A stretch of DNA of 64,000 nt from Sulfurimonas sp. HSL-1656 (GCF_039645585.1 NZ_CP147915.1:1550001-1614000), one strand, 5' to 3'; shown: positions 35,262 through 47,536, counted from the first letter of the stretch. Notes: generated from the letters alone by a model not told the origin. Numbers and translations: made by a program.

Positions 35262-36127
35262 TGAGTGAAACAATGACGACAACAGAGACCAAAGACTACA
35301 GTGAACTGATCGAAACGATCAAGAAAGAGATCCGCAACCAGACGACCGTCCCCTACTTCGGGCTGGGAATCTTCAAAGGGATTACGACCAAAGAGGGCGA
35401 ACAGATGCCTTTTGACTCGGATTCGATGATTTTGATGATGAACAACGGCCGTGCCATGAGCCCGCGCCTGATGTTCGAATACTCCCGGGCCGCCATGCAC
35501 CTCGAGCAGCGCCGCGGCGTGGACTACATCCAGCAGATGACCAACTGGATCTACACCAAGGAGTTCGAACCGACGCCGCTGCACAAGGCGATCCTGAACA
35601 TGTCGCCGCGCTACATCATCGACACCAACCGCGATGCCAAGCTGCAGGAGATGCTCGCCTTCGAACCGCATACGTTTATCATCGGCAAGTCGCGCATCCT
35701 CGACAATGACTACCGCTACGAGATCTACGAGTGGGATGTCGAGAACAAGAAGTACTTCCAGGTCGACGAAGAGGCCCTCGACGACGCCCAGAAGATTCTC
35801 TTCAAACCAATGGGTTCCCCGCTGCCGGACCCGAGCTTCGTTATCTCCGACGCCGACTATGTCGACTGGCTGACCGAAGCGATGGGCGGCTATGCCGTCC
35901 CGTCCGTCCTCAAAACCTACCGCAAGACGAAAAAGTACCTCTTCATGGGGACCTATTTCGACCGCGATACCGACCGTATGGTCGCCAACGAACTGACGCA
36001 CGACCTCGAAGGGGGTTACTTCATCACCGACCAGGAACTCGGTAAAAAAGAGAAGAAATTCGTCGAGAAGCACAATCTCGAACTGATCAAGATGTCGCTC
36101 GAAGCCTTCACCGAGGCGTTTATCTAA
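35261..36127 (+). CDS. SIR2-like domain protein in nif operon
   Basis: 288 residues. Its ATG overlaps the stop of the Tpx-like gene (TAATG). The sequence TVPYFGLGIFKGITTKEGEQ near residue 30 resembles the nucleotide-binding start of SIR2_2-type proteins, followed by SRAAMHLEQRRGVDYIQQM and HTFIIGKSRILDNDYRYEIY in the middle. No zinc-binding cysteines and no clear catalytic histidine can be named, so deacetylase activity cannot be claimed. SIR2-like proteins also occur as NAD-consuming factors. Position as third gene of a sigma-54 nif transcript suggests an accessory role. Confidence 0.6.
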   Translation: MSETMTTTETKDYSELIETIKKEIRNQTTVPYFGLGIFKGITTKEGEQMPFDSDSMILMMNNGRAMSPRLMFEYSRAAMHLEQRRGVDYIQQMTNWIYTKEFEPTPLHKAILNMSPRYIIDTNRDAKLQEMLAFEPHTFIIGKSRILDNDYRYEIYEWDVENKKYFQVDEEALDDAQKILFKPMGSPLPDPSFVISDADYVDWLTEAMGGYAVPSVLKTYRKTKKYLFMGTYFDRDTDRMVANELTHDLEGGYFITDQELGKKEKKFVEKHNLELIKMSLEAFTEAFI

Positions 36128-36140
36128 AACCCAATACACC

Positions 36141-36156
36141 TGCCCCAATCGGGGCA
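36141..36156. terminator. hairpin between the SIR2-like gene and clpP
   Basis: TGCCCC-AATC-GGGGCA is a perfect six-base stem 13 bases after the SIR2-like stop. No U-tract follows, so it may be a weak terminator or processing site. Confidence 0.4.
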
Positions 36157-36221
36157 AACGATACGCAATCTTGAGCGATCGCTTAGCGGGATGACGCGGC
36201 GAAGCCACACAAAGGAAACTT

Positions 36222-36817
36222 ATGCCATACATACCTACCGTAAAAGACAGAACCCCACGGGGCGAACGCTATTTTGACCTTTTTTCCAAACTGATGGGTG
36301 ACCGTGTCATCATGATCACCGAACCGATCGACGACCACATGATGGGGATCATCGTCTCCCAGCTGCTTTATCTCGAAGCCGAAGATTCCGAAGAGCCGAT
36401 CCATATGTATATCAGTTCTCCGGGCGGTTCGGTGATGGCGGGTCTCGCCATCCTGGACACCATGCAGCTGATCAGCGCCCCGGTCTACACCTACGGTCTG
36501 GGCATGGTCGCATCAATGGCCGCCGTCCTCTTCACCTGCGGCGAGCCGGGACACCGCTACGTGCTCCCCAACGCCGAAGTGATGATCCACCAGCCGCTCG
36601 GCGGCGCACAGGGCCAGGCCAGTGATATCGAGATCCAGGCCAACCACATTATCAGCCTCAAAAAGCGCCTCTACAAGATCCTCTCCGAAGCCACCGGTGC
36701 ACCGGTCAAAACCATTGAGAAAGCCAGCGACCGCGACAACTATTTTGTCGCCGAAGACGCCATCAAGTTCGGTCTGGCGGACCAGATCCTCAATGCTATT
36801 ACGAAAAAGGAAGTCTG

Positions 36818-36818
<1 letters not shown>
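36222..36818 (+). CDS. clpP: ATP-dependent Clp protease proteolytic subunit
   Basis: 198 residues, normal length. The catalytic serine is in YGLGMVASMAAVLF and the catalytic histidine in EVMIHQPLGG, with the aspartate in the C-terminal third (EKASDRDNYF). It forms the heptameric double-ring peptidase in the cytoplasm. AAAGGAAACTT precedes the ATG. It overlaps clpX by one base, making a clpPX operon that is unrelated to the nif genes around it. Confidence 0.98.
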
Positions 36819-38047
<1,229 letters not shown>

Positions 38048-38181
38048 TCCTTTCCAATGCTCCCCCGTACGGGAGTATCTCCCAAAATCTAAATTTTCCG
38101 TCTAGACGCATCGCTTCCGACCTCATGGCCAAGCATTTACGGGCGTGCAGTACAATGTCTTCAAACCTTGGGGGGAAGAAC

Positions 38182-39177
38182 ATGTTTGCACGAAGGCGCT
38201 ACGCCATCGATCTCGGTACGGACAATACCATCGTCTATGAACCGTCACGGGGAATTATCTTCAACGAGCCGACCTGCATCACGGTCAACAAAAGCAGCGG
38301 GAAAACCGTCTGTATCGGGCACGAATCCAAACAGATGCTGGGCAAAACGCCCCCGCACCTCCCAGTCATCCGCCCCCTTGCACACGGTGCCGTCGCCGAT
38401 CTCGATGCGACCGTCAGTTTTCTGAAGCATCTTATCCATATGCTGATGCGCACACGCGGTCTCTTCGCGCCGGCGATCGCCGTCAGCGTCCCCTTCGACC
38501 TCACAGCCTACGAACGCGATGCCGTCCGATCAGCCGGGCTCCAAGGCGGGGCGGGCAGCGTCGTGATGATCAAGGACCCCTTTTCGGCAGCCGTCGGTGC
38601 CGGTATCGACTTCCACTCCCCCGAGGGCGCACTGCTGCTTGACATCGGCAGCGGTGTCACCGAGATCTCGCTGCTTTGCTGCGGCGGCATCGTCGCATCG
38701 CACTCCGTACGCTCCGCCGGTTGGGATTTCGAACAGGCCATCATCCATCATTTCGACAACGTCCGCCGCGAACGCATCGCACCGCACGAAGCCGAATCCC
38801 TGAAACTGCAGCTCTCCCGCCCCGGTCAGGCCGACACGGCGAAAGTCTATGCCCTGAGCCGCGACAATGCGCTTCCCCACGCCCTGCAGGTCCCGCTCGG
38901 CGACGTGCGTGAAGCCCTGAAGCCCGGCATTCGCCGCCTCGGCCGCTTCGTGAAAACGTTCATACGTACCCTTCCCGAGGATTTCGCCCCCCGCCTCCGC
39001 GACAACGGTCTCTACATGACCGGCGGCAGCGCACAGCTGGCGGGTCTGGGGACGCACCTCGAACACACGCTCGGGATCAGAACCGTCCTCAGCCGTGACC
39101 CCCTCCGTGAGATCGCCCTGGGTGCCGGGCGTATCATGGAGGACCGGAAACTGTTCGCGCATCTCAGTGCCGGATAG
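38182..39177 (+). CDS. MreB/actin-like protein, divergent paralogue
   Basis: 331 residues from ATG 38182 (GGGGGAAGAAC upstream). It has the actin-fold phosphate motifs of MreB: YAIDLGTDNTIVYEPSRGII, VAVSVPFDLTAYERDAVRSA, LLLDIGSGVTEISLL and GLYMTGGSAQLAGL. Compared with housekeeping MreB it lacks a membrane-insertion N terminus and has substitutions (for example DLGTDNT for DLGTxNT, and LLCCGGIVA), so it is probably a second, specialised copy. It stands alone downstream of clpX. Role in shape or polar organisation is inferred from family only. Confidence 0.82.
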   Translation: MFARRRYAIDLGTDNTIVYEPSRGIIFNEPTCITVNKSSGKTVCIGHESKQMLGKTPPHLPVIRPLAHGAVADLDATVSFLKHLIHMLMRTRGLFAPAIAVSVPFDLTAYERDAVRSAGLQGGAGSVVMIKDPFSAAVGAGIDFHSPEGALLLDIGSGVTEISLLCCGGIVASHSVRSAGWDFEQAIIHHFDNVRRERIAPHEAESLKLQLSRPGQADTAKVYALSRDNALPHALQVPLGDVREALKPGIRRLGRFVKTFIRTLPEDFAPRLRDNGLYMTGGSAQLAGLGTHLEHTLGIRTVLSRDPLREIALGAGRIMEDRKLFAHLSAG

Positions 39178-39257
39178 ACCCGCCTAACCATCCTGCCGCA
39201 GGGGAACAGACGTTCATCTCCGACAGCTTAATCGACCGCCCCTTCCAACGAAGCAGA

Positions 39258-41306
39258 CTAGGAGGAGACGACCCGGTTCCGGCCGGACTTCTTCGCGACA
39301 TACATGGCAGCATCGGCGGCTTCGAGCAGTTTGTCAGCCGTATCGATATGCTCCGACAGGCTGGCGACCCCGAGGCTCACCGTCAGGGAAAACGATCGTT
39401 CCGCACCCGTCATATAGGGTTCGCCTGCGATCTCGCTGCAGAGCCGTTCGGCCAGTTTCATCGCCTCGTCGTGTGCCGTCTCGGGCAGGATGATCACGAA
39501 CTCCTCCCCGCCGTAACGGGCGGTTACATCGCTCTTGCGCATCGTTTTCCTCAACATACCCGACACTTTTCGCAGTGCCATGTCCCCGACATGATGCCCG
39601 TAGGTATCATTGATCTTTTTGAAATGGTCGATATCGAGCATAAAGAGCGACAGCGGGTGGTCGTAACGCTCCGCCCTGCTGACTTCGGCCTGCAGCTGCT
39701 TTTCCAGGACATGACGGTTATAAAGCCCGGTCAGGGCATCGTGCCGCGCCGAATACTCCAGCGCCCGCTCCATCCGCCGGAATTCGGTGACGTCGCGGAT
39801 GACGCCGAGGAACTGTTCGGTCTCCCCGATCAGAATGGGAGAACCGGAGACTTCCGCCAGAAAGAGGCTGCCGTCTTTACGCTGCAGCTGTACCTCCCGG
39901 CGCCCCTTCTGATGCGTCTGCATAATCTGGGAGTAGAGCGTCGGCTGCATACCGGGAGCCATCAGGTCGAAGACACTCATCTGGAGCAGTTCGTTTTTTG
40001 TATACCCTACGAGTTCGGCGAATGCATGATTCACCATCATAAACCTGCCGTCCCTGTCCGCCAGGCTGATCCCGTCCATGCTCGCTTCCACGACTGCACT
40101 TAAAAGCACCTCCCGCTCTTTGAGGGTCTGTTCGTACTGTTTTCGGTCCGTAATATCATAGATGGTCCCGATGGAGCGAACCGGCATACCTTTCTTGTCA
40201 TAAAAGGTCTCACCGCTCTCCAGAACGTATTTGATCCTGCCGTCGCGCAGCAGCAGCCGGTGCTCGAGCCTGTAGGGCGTATGATAACTGACCGAATTTT
40301 GGTAGCTCCTGTCGACCATCGCCCTGTCATCAGGATGTATAAACTCGGTAAAGAGCTCATAGGAGACGTCGAAATCCTCCCGGTCGATTTCAAAGATCCG
40401 GTACACTTCATCGGACCAGTTCAAACTGTTTGTTTCAAGGTTGTACTCCCAGCTGCCGAAGTGCGCCAGGCTCTGCGCCTCCTGCAGCTTGCGCTGGGAG
40501 GCTTCAAGGTTCTTCGTTCGCTGCTCCACAAGGTACTCGAGTTCTTGCCGGTCGTGCCTGTTGCGCTTGACGAGATAGCGGTAGATAATGAGATTGATAA
40601 TGATGTACACGACAATAATGAGGAACATCGCAAATTCAAAAAAGGCGAGTTTGCTGTTGAGGGCATTGAAGATCCCCTCGATCCTCTCATTGAGCAGACT
40701 CATGAAATCGTCGATGGGGTTCATGATTTTCTGCTTGGCCTCATAATAGGCTTTGGAGTGCAGCAGTCTTATGGCCTTCTGCTGGTCGGGTTTCGCCCGG
40801 ACGGTGTACTGGCCGCCGGCATCCTTGTAACGCCCTTCCGCTGCGTTGATGGCCTCGATCTCCAGGTTCACCAGCGCGTTTGAATAGTCTTCCGCCGTTT
40901 TCAGTTTGCCCTTCTCTTCCGGGGTAAAGGGGAGTCCCGCGATGATGCTATCCAGGGACTTCTTCTCTCCCGGCGGATGCCTGCGCTCGCGCTCCGCTTT
41001 CGACAGATCCCAGTAGACGTTGCCGTACCCTTTCGGTCTGGGGGCCTGGCCGTTGCGGATATCCAGCGTCGTAAAGTAGCGCTGTTTAAACTCCGGGTCT
41101 TTCGTCACGACATAGGCGCGTGCGAAATGGGTCAGGTCATCCGAGGTCTGACGCAGCTCGTCGGCCGTCATCAGCATCTGTTTCGCATCAAGGATCTCCT
41201 GCTCCATCCTCACATGCAGTTTGTCGGCTTTGTAGAAGACGACCGTGACAATACCGATCATTATGATTTCACATATTATAATAAAAAGATTATTTTTTGT
41301 TTTCAT
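39258..41306 (-). CDS. diguanylate cyclase with two PAS domains
   Basis: 682 residues. A membrane helix (about 5-27), a periplasmic segment of 170 residues and a second helix (about 206-226, MFLIIVVYIIINLIIY) precede a coiled coil, a PAS domain (SLAHFGSWEYNLETNSLNWS ... RLEHRLLLRDG), a second PAS domain (GRFMMVNHAFAELVGYTKNE) and a GGDEF domain. The active motif is YGGEEF and the inhibitory site RKSD lies five residues before it, so the enzyme should make c-di-GMP and be product-inhibited. ATG 41306 gives the natural membrane start; a longer frame to 41345 is possible. The sensed signal is unknown. Confidence 0.93.
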   Translation of the reverse strand: MKTKNNLFIIICEIIMIGIVTVVFYKADKLHVRMEQEILDAKQMLMTADELRQTSDDLTHFARAYVVTKDPEFKQRYFTTLDIRNGQAPRPKGYGNVYWDLSKAERERRHPPGEKKSLDSIIAGLPFTPEEKGKLKTAEDYSNALVNLEIEAINAAEGRYKDAGGQYTVRAKPDQQKAIRLLHSKAYYEAKQKIMNPIDDFMSLLNERIEGIFNALNSKLAFFEFAMFLIIVVYIIINLIIYRYLVKRNRHDRQELEYLVEQRTKNLEASQRKLQEAQSLAHFGSWEYNLETNSLNWSDEVYRIFEIDREDFDVSYELFTEFIHPDDRAMVDRSYQNSVSYHTPYRLEHRLLLRDGRIKYVLESGETFYDKKGMPVRSIGTIYDITDRKQYEQTLKEREVLLSAVVEASMDGISLADRDGRFMMVNHAFAELVGYTKNELLQMSVFDLMAPGMQPTLYSQIMQTHQKGRREVQLQRKDGSLFLAEVSGSPILIGETEQFLGVIRDVTEFRRMERALEYSARHDALTGLYNRHVLEKQLQAEVSRAERYDHPLSLFMLDIDHFKKINDTYGHHVGDMALRKVSGMLRKTMRKSDVTARYGGEEFVIILPETAHDEAMKLAERLCSEIAGEPYMTGAERSFSLTVSLGVASLSEHIDTADKLLEAADAAMYVAKKSGRNRVVSS

Positions 41307-41370
41307 GCTATTTTTATTATAGCAGAGTACACGGGCTGCCCGCAATCAAAGCGGCAAACGCCGGTCGTGA

Positions 41371-42657
<1,287 letters not shown>

Positions 42658-42662
42658 ACCTG

Positions 42663-42866
42663 ATGCGTTACCTCATAAACGTCCGCGTCGACGGTACGAA
42701 AAAACGCACCTACCCCGTCGATGCAAAGGACGAGACACAGGCCAAAGAGCGCCTGCTGCTCCGCCTTCCGCCGCACCAGCGCGAAACGCTGATTGTCGAC
42801 GAGATCAAGATCGACCCGGCCTCGCTGGTGAATGCCGATCCCTACGGCATTTTCGGCGAAGAGTGA
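42663..42866 (+). CDS. 67-aa hypothetical protein after nifS
   Basis: The product (MRYLINVRVDGTKKRTYPVD ... ADPYGIFGEE) looks like a small alpha/beta domain without cysteines. It begins five bases after the nifS stop and is convergent with the Cdd1-like gene, sharing the boundary at 42866/42867. It is likely co-translated with nifS. I do not recognise a family. Confidence 0.75.
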   Translation: MRYLINVRVDGTKKRTYPVDAKDETQAKERLLLRLPPHQRETLIVDEIKIDPASLVNADPYGIFGEE

Positions 42867-43157
42867 TCATTCATTCTTCAGCATTGCCTTGCGCTGCGGC
42901 GTATAGGCCCACCACACTCTTGCCTCGCCCCCGTTCATAAAATCCGTAATCGACATAAAGACATCCAGCACACAGGGGTCCTGTTTCATCCCCGTCAGTT
43001 CGCACAAAATACCGTAAAGCTCCAGCGGATCCTGGCCGCTCAGCTCCTCGGGGTGGTTGATCCCGATGCGGCGCAGATCGGCAGCCAGTGCAGGACCGAT
43101 ATTGGGCAGATCGGTCAGTGTTTTCGTCGTTTCGCGTTTGACTTTATCGGGGTGCAT
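42867..43157 (-). CDS. Cdd1-family helix-hairpin-helix protein
   Basis: 96 residues. LTDLPNIGPALAADLRRIGI is a helix-hairpin-helix and QDPLELYGILCELTGMKQDP then CVLDVFMSITDFMNG and VWWAYTPQRK match the Cdd1 (pathogenicity locus) family. The helix-hairpin-helix suggests DNA or RNA contact; a precise role is not known. It is convergent with the small gene after nifS and probably not functionally linked to nif. Confidence 0.85.
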   Translation of the reverse strand: MHPDKVKRETTKTLTDLPNIGPALAADLRRIGINHPEELSGQDPLELYGILCELTGMKQDPCVLDVFMSITDFMNGGEARVWWAYTPQRKAMLKNE

Positions 43158-43178
43158 GGGCGTTCTCCTCTTTGCCGG

Positions 43179-43622
43179 TCATGGGGCGGGTCGGAATATC
43201 ATCGTTCCGCCGTCACCGGACAGTTCAAGATAAAGGTTCCCCTCTTCCAGCCGAAATGAGTGAACCCGCATAAGGTCGCGCACGAAGCGTCTGTCCTGGG
43301 AATCCGGGCCGCATGCCATTTTTGTCGCGAACAGCTGCCCGAGCCTCAGCGTGTCATCCTCGATCGTATAGGAACCGCCGCCACGGTTGCAGTCCAGTCG
43401 GGCCTGTAGCCCCCCCGCTGCGTCAAAACGGACCGTATAGCGCTCCGGCGCCAAAGAAACGAGTTTGCCCGATACTGTTTCGGTCGCGACCCACTCCCAG
43501 CGCCTGCCGCTAAGTGGTTCCCCGTCATCGTCGGCACTGTGTTTTTTGATATCGTGGTACGGTGAACAGGCCGTCAGAAAGAGCAGTAAAAAAACGGAGA
43601 GAATACGGCGCAGCATTTTCAT
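43179..43622 (-). CDS. META-domain lipoprotein
   Basis: 147 residues from the ATG at 43622. The signal peptide ends in lipobox LTACSP. The mature part has the META-domain order: GRRWEWVATETVSGKLV, PERYTVRFDAAGGLQARLDC, SYTIEDDTLRLGQLFATKMA. Paired cysteines DCNRGGG and MACGP could form a disulfide. META proteins are envelope or stress-linked in several bacteria. It shares the strand with the Cdd1-like gene, 21 bases upstream of it. Confidence 0.82.
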   Translation of the reverse strand: MKMLRRILSVFLLLFLTACSPYHDIKKHSADDDGEPLSGRRWEWVATETVSGKLVSLAPERYTVRFDAAGGLQARLDCNRGGGSYTIEDDTLRLGQLFATKMACGPDSQDRRFVRDLMRVHSFRLEEGNLYLELSGDGGTMIFRPAP

Positions 43623-43860
43623 CACTTTGATTGACACTCTAGTGACAGCGTAGCACACTTTATTTAATATATACCATTATTTGTTGATTACAGATGTCAA
43701 ATGAACATCACAAGCGTGGATCACAATATTCACGGCCCCTATCGTTCCGATGCGTTTTGTATAAGACACCCCCCTAAGAAGTCCAATCCCTACTTTTTTG
43801 AAATCAATAGAACGCATATTGCATTCCGCTTGAAATATCACAACACAAGGATGACACTCT

Positions 43861-44424
43861 ATGTCAACAGTACAGGACTTCATTTTCGGGAACAACCTGC
43901 AGTGGCAGGCTTCTTTCAGCGAGAAAACAGACAAATACGCCTACGGCTACCGCGGCAGCCTCGTCATCACCCCGGGCAAGGTGCTCTCTGCCGACAAACA
44001 GCTCCCGCCGAAGGCCACAGCGACACAGGTTATCCTCGTCAGCAACAGCGACAAAATCGACTTCATCGCCTGCGAACTCGAAACCCTCGATTTTTTCGAA
44101 CCGTTCGTTGAACAGTACAAAGAGGTCCTCTCCACCGACGGTCTCTATCTCCTCTTCGTCACCGACCTCGATGCCGACGGCAAGTTCGAGTATGAAGGGT
44201 TTACCTTCTACGCCTTCTCTCTCGATGAGAGCTCCGTCTGGAACGAACTCCTCGACCACGCCGACCTTTCAAAAGGCGACCTGAAAAAACTCGATGCCGG
44301 CGAGAAGATCGATACAGTCTACGACGAGATCAAGGCGACGACACTGCGCATCTCCGACAAAAGCTACGACGATATCAAAGCCGCACAGAACGGCGAAGGC
44401 AGAGTCCTTTTCGGCGCGGTCTGA
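43861..44424 (+). CDS. 187-aa hypothetical protein
   Basis: ATG 43861 follows CAAGGATGACACTCT. The 187-residue product begins MSTVQDFIFGNNLQWQASFS and has no signal peptide or membrane helix. It is acidic, with VLVSNSDKIDFIACELETLD and a DADGKFEYEGFTFYAF strand pair in the middle. I do not recognise a domain; the fold looks alpha/beta. It stands alone between a META lipoprotein and an SDR, and ends near a hairpin. Confidence 0.75.
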   Translation: MSTVQDFIFGNNLQWQASFSEKTDKYAYGYRGSLVITPGKVLSADKQLPPKATATQVILVSNSDKIDFIACELETLDFFEPFVEQYKEVLSTDGLYLLFVTDLDADGKFEYEGFTFYAFSLDESSVWNELLDHADLSKGDLKKLDAGEKIDTVYDEIKATTLRISDKSYDDIKAAQNGEGRVLFGAV

Positions 44425-44428
44425 TCGC

Positions 44429-44444
44429 GATGCCCCCGGGCATC
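44429..44444. terminator. hairpin between convergent genes
   Basis: GATGCCC-CC-GGGCATC is a perfect seven-base inverted repeat five bases after the stop of the 187-aa gene and 31 bases before the SDR stop. The loop is very short and T-runs are poor, so function as a bidirectional terminator is uncertain. Confidence 0.4.
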
Positions 44445-44474
44445 ACTGCTTCTCCCTCCTTTATAGACACTCTC

Positions 44475-45242
44475 CTACCCGTTTCGGCTTAACACATATG
44501 GATTACGCTGCGCCGTCGGCATAATCAGCACATCCTGGATATTGACATGCTGGGGTGCCTGCAGAATGTAAAGTGCCAGGTCGGCGATATCGTCGGCATA
44601 CAGCGGCTCATACCCCTCGTAGACCGCGTCGGCCTGAGCCTTGTCACCCGAAAAACGGGTCGTCGAGAAGTTCGTTTCCACCGCGCCCGGTGCGATGTTG
44701 CCGACCCGCACGGCCGTCCCCGCCAGGTCGATATTCATCGCCTCCGTCAGCGCATGGACGGCCGATTTTGTCGCGCAGTAGACATTGCCGCCCGGGTAGG
44801 TCATCTTCCCGGCGATGGAGCCGATATTGAGGATATGACCGCAGTTGCGCGAACGCATCTGCGGGATGACGGCGCGGCTGACATAGAGCAGCCCCTTGAT
44901 GTTCGCATCGATCATCTCTTCCCACTGATCCACATCTCCTGCATCGACGGGAGAAAGTCCCAGCGCCAGGCCGGCGTTGTTGACCAGGATATCGATAACG
45001 GTATCCTCCAACAAAGCGTGCATGGCAGCCTCGGCTGCCTGCCGGTCGCGGACATCGAAAGACAAGGTATCGATTACAACGCCGTATTCCGACAGTGCCG
45101 ACTTAAGCGTCTCCAGCTTTGCCGGATCGCGGCCGTGCAGGACCAGGTCCGCTCCCGCTTCGGCAAGGCGGTGTGCGCATGCCTCGCCTATTCCCGATGT
45201 CGCGCCGCTGACAAAGGCACGTTTTCCCGCTAATGATTTCAC
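44475..45242 (-). CDS. short-chain dehydrogenase/reductase (YdfG-like)
   Basis: 255 residues. The NADP-binding motif is SGATSGIGEACAHRLAEAGA, NNAGLALG follows, and the catalytic set is ILNIGSIAGKMTYPGGNVYCATKSA with Ser, Tyr and Lys in place. It resembles the serine/3-hydroxy-acid dehydrogenases of the YdfG type, but the substrate is not certain. It is monocistronic on the minus strand. Confidence 0.92.
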   Translation of the reverse strand: MKSLAGKRAFVSGATSGIGEACAHRLAEAGADLVLHGRDPAKLETLKSALSEYGVVIDTLSFDVRDRQAAEAAMHALLEDTVIDILVNNAGLALGLSPVDAGDVDQWEEMIDANIKGLLYVSRAVIPQMRSRNCGHILNIGSIAGKMTYPGGNVYCATKSAVHALTEAMNIDLAGTAVRVGNIAPGAVETNFSTTRFSGDKAQADAVYEGYEPLYADDIADLALYILQAPQHVNIQDVLIMPTAQRNPYVLSRNG

Positions 45243-45367
45243 AACTGACCCCCAAAATATAATGGAGACAATCTATCGGTTTTACGGTGAAAAGGGGCTA
45301 AAAAAGAGGAGGTATTTTTGAAAGTATGGTGGAGAAAAAGAGGCGGGAGAGCCCGCCGGGTAGAGGC

Positions 45368-45769
<402 letters not shown>

Positions 45770-45773
45770 TCAA

Positions 45774-47084
45774 TTAGAGGTTGAATCCGCGTTCGCCGTG
45801 GATGGACTCATCCAGACCCATTGTTTCCGTCTCTTCGTCAACGCGTGCACCGCCGGTGATCGCAGAGGAGATCAGGTAGACAATGACCGTACCGACCAGG
45901 GTCCACAGACCAACGATCAGGACAGACTCGAACTGGACGAAGAGCTGACCCATACGGTCGCCGCTTGCTTTGAGCGGACCGTCCCAGAGGAGGTCCTGGT
46001 CATTGAGCGCGAAGATACCCGTAGCGATCGCACCCCACAGACCGGCGAGGAAGTGGATACCGAATGCATCGAGGCTGTCGTCGTAGCCCAGTTTCTTTTT
46101 CAGGATAGCAACACCGAAGAAGCCGATGAGTGCACCGACGATACCGACGATGAAGGCACCGCCGACGCCGACGAAGCCGGCTGCCGGAGTGATCGCGACG
46201 AGACCGGCAACGATACCGGAAGCGATACCGAGCAGGGTCGGTTTCTTGAACATGAACCACTCGATCAGCATCCAGGTGACACCCGCAGCTGCCGTAGCGA
46301 TCGTTGTTGTCAGAACCGCGAGACCTGCAACGGCGTTTGCACCGAATGCGGAACCGCCGTTGAAGCCGTACCAGCCGAACCACAGCAGGGCTGCACCGGC
46401 AGCAGTGAGGATAATGCTCACCGGTTTGATCGGAGATTTCGGGTAACCTGCACGTTTACCGAGCATGATCGCCAGGACCAGACCGGCCAGACCGCCGTTC
46501 ATGTGGACAACCGTACCGCCGGCGAAGTCAAGTGCACCCTCATCGAAGAGGTAGGCACCGTCGCCGCCCCATACCATGTGCGTAATCGGTGCGTAAACCA
46601 CCAGGCCCCAGAGGACAACGAAGAGCATCCATGTGGAGAACTTCATACGCTCGATCGCGGAACCGGATGCGATGGCAACGGTGATCGCTGCGAACGTACC
46701 CTGGAAGGCGATGAAGACGAAGGTCGGGTAGGAACCGGACAGGTCAGACCAGTTGATACCGGAAAGGAAGACGTTGCCGAAGCCGCCGAACACGTTCTGC
46801 AGTGCTGCGCTCTCGCTCGCACCGAAGGCGATGGAGTAGCCTGCAATGACCCAGACCACGAAGGCAACAACAAAGGCACCCATCACCATTGCATAGGTAT
46901 TAAGGACGTTCTTTGTACGTGTCATCCCGGCGTAAAAGAGCGCCAGGCCTGCCGGCGTCATCAGCAGTACGAATGCGGTTGACACCATCATCCAGGCCGT
47001 ATCACCTGTATCGAGCGTTGGAGCATCCTCTGCCAGCGCAAGCGTCGGCAGAAGCATCATCATGGACAAAAGCCACTTCTTCAT
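45774..47084 (-). CDS. amtB: ammonium transporter
   Basis: 436 residues with a cleavable signal peptide (LLSMMMLLPTLALAED) and eleven membrane segments. The conserved histidines lie in FAGGTVVHMNGG and FGIHFLAGLWG, and NVFGGFGNVFLSGINW is present. It takes up ammonium and is gated by the PII protein encoded 67 bases downstream. Order amtB then glnK is the reverse of the enterobacterial glnK-amtB but both are on one strand. Confidence 0.96.
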   Translation of the reverse strand: MKKWLLSMMMLLPTLALAEDAPTLDTGDTAWMMVSTAFVLLMTPAGLALFYAGMTRTKNVLNTYAMVMGAFVVAFVVWVIAGYSIAFGASESAALQNVFGGFGNVFLSGINWSDLSGSYPTFVFIAFQGTFAAITVAIASGSAIERMKFSTWMLFVVLWGLVVYAPITHMVWGGDGAYLFDEGALDFAGGTVVHMNGGLAGLVLAIMLGKRAGYPKSPIKPVSIILTAAGAALLWFGWYGFNGGSAFGANAVAGLAVLTTTIATAAAGVTWMLIEWFMFKKPTLLGIASGIVAGLVAITPAAGFVGVGGAFIVGIVGALIGFFGVAILKKKLGYDDSLDAFGIHFLAGLWGAIATGIFALNDQDLLWDGPLKASGDRMGQLFVQFESVLIVGLWTLVGTVIVYLISSAITGGARVDEETETMGLDESIHGERGFNL

Positions 47085-47178
47085 TGGTTAATCCTTTTTT
47101 CGCAGCCTTGACTGCGGAAGTTTCATGAAAATAGTATACAATTTTGTCGGCTTTTTACTCGATATGGGTGGTTATTTT

Positions 47179-47517
47179 TTAGGCAGCATATCGCTTTCGT
47201 ATGTCGGCTTTGAACGCTTTCATCTTGGGACGGGTGATTTTATCCATCGCAAACTCCCGCAGGGGCTTGATCTGCGCGGTGATCTCCTCGGTGAGTGATG
47301 AACGTCCCGCCGCGATAAGTGCGGTGACGTCATTTTCAAAGAGATTGCACTTTTTTTCAGGCAGTGCATCATACAGCGCCATAAAGAGCGCCTTCTGTTC
47401 CGTACTCATCTTGCAGGTGTCATCGGAGATCTTCAGGGCTACGGTCACGGCGCATCCGGTTTCAAAAGGGTCCAGTGCTGCAGCGATTTCCTGCAGTCTT
47501 TCGGTATTAAAGTTCAT
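47179..47517 (-). CDS. 112-aa hypothetical protein of the nifX-ferredoxin unit
   Basis: The ATG at 47517 opens MNFNTERLQEIAAALDPFET, a helical protein with three cysteines (GCAVTVAL, DDTCKM, KKCNLF) and a basic C terminus (RPKMKAFKADIRKRYAA). It is 19 bases downstream of the 91-aa gene and is last in a run ferredoxin, nifX, ferredoxin, 91-aa, 112-aa. I do not recognise it. The frame is open to 47697 but antisense to nothing useful, and the shorter form fits its upstream neighbour. Confidence 0.72.
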   Translation of the reverse strand: MNFNTERLQEIAAALDPFETGCAVTVALKISDDTCKMSTEQKALFMALYDALPEKKCNLFENDVTALIAAGRSSLTEEITAQIKPLREFAMDKITRPKMKAFKADIRKRYAA

Positions 47518-47536
47518 AAGGCATCCGGACTTTCCT

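Noticed and set aside
39348-40883. Plus-strand frames of 251 and 207 codons opposite the GGDEF gene.
   Set aside because: They are antisense to intact PAS and GGDEF domains and show no protein features of their own.
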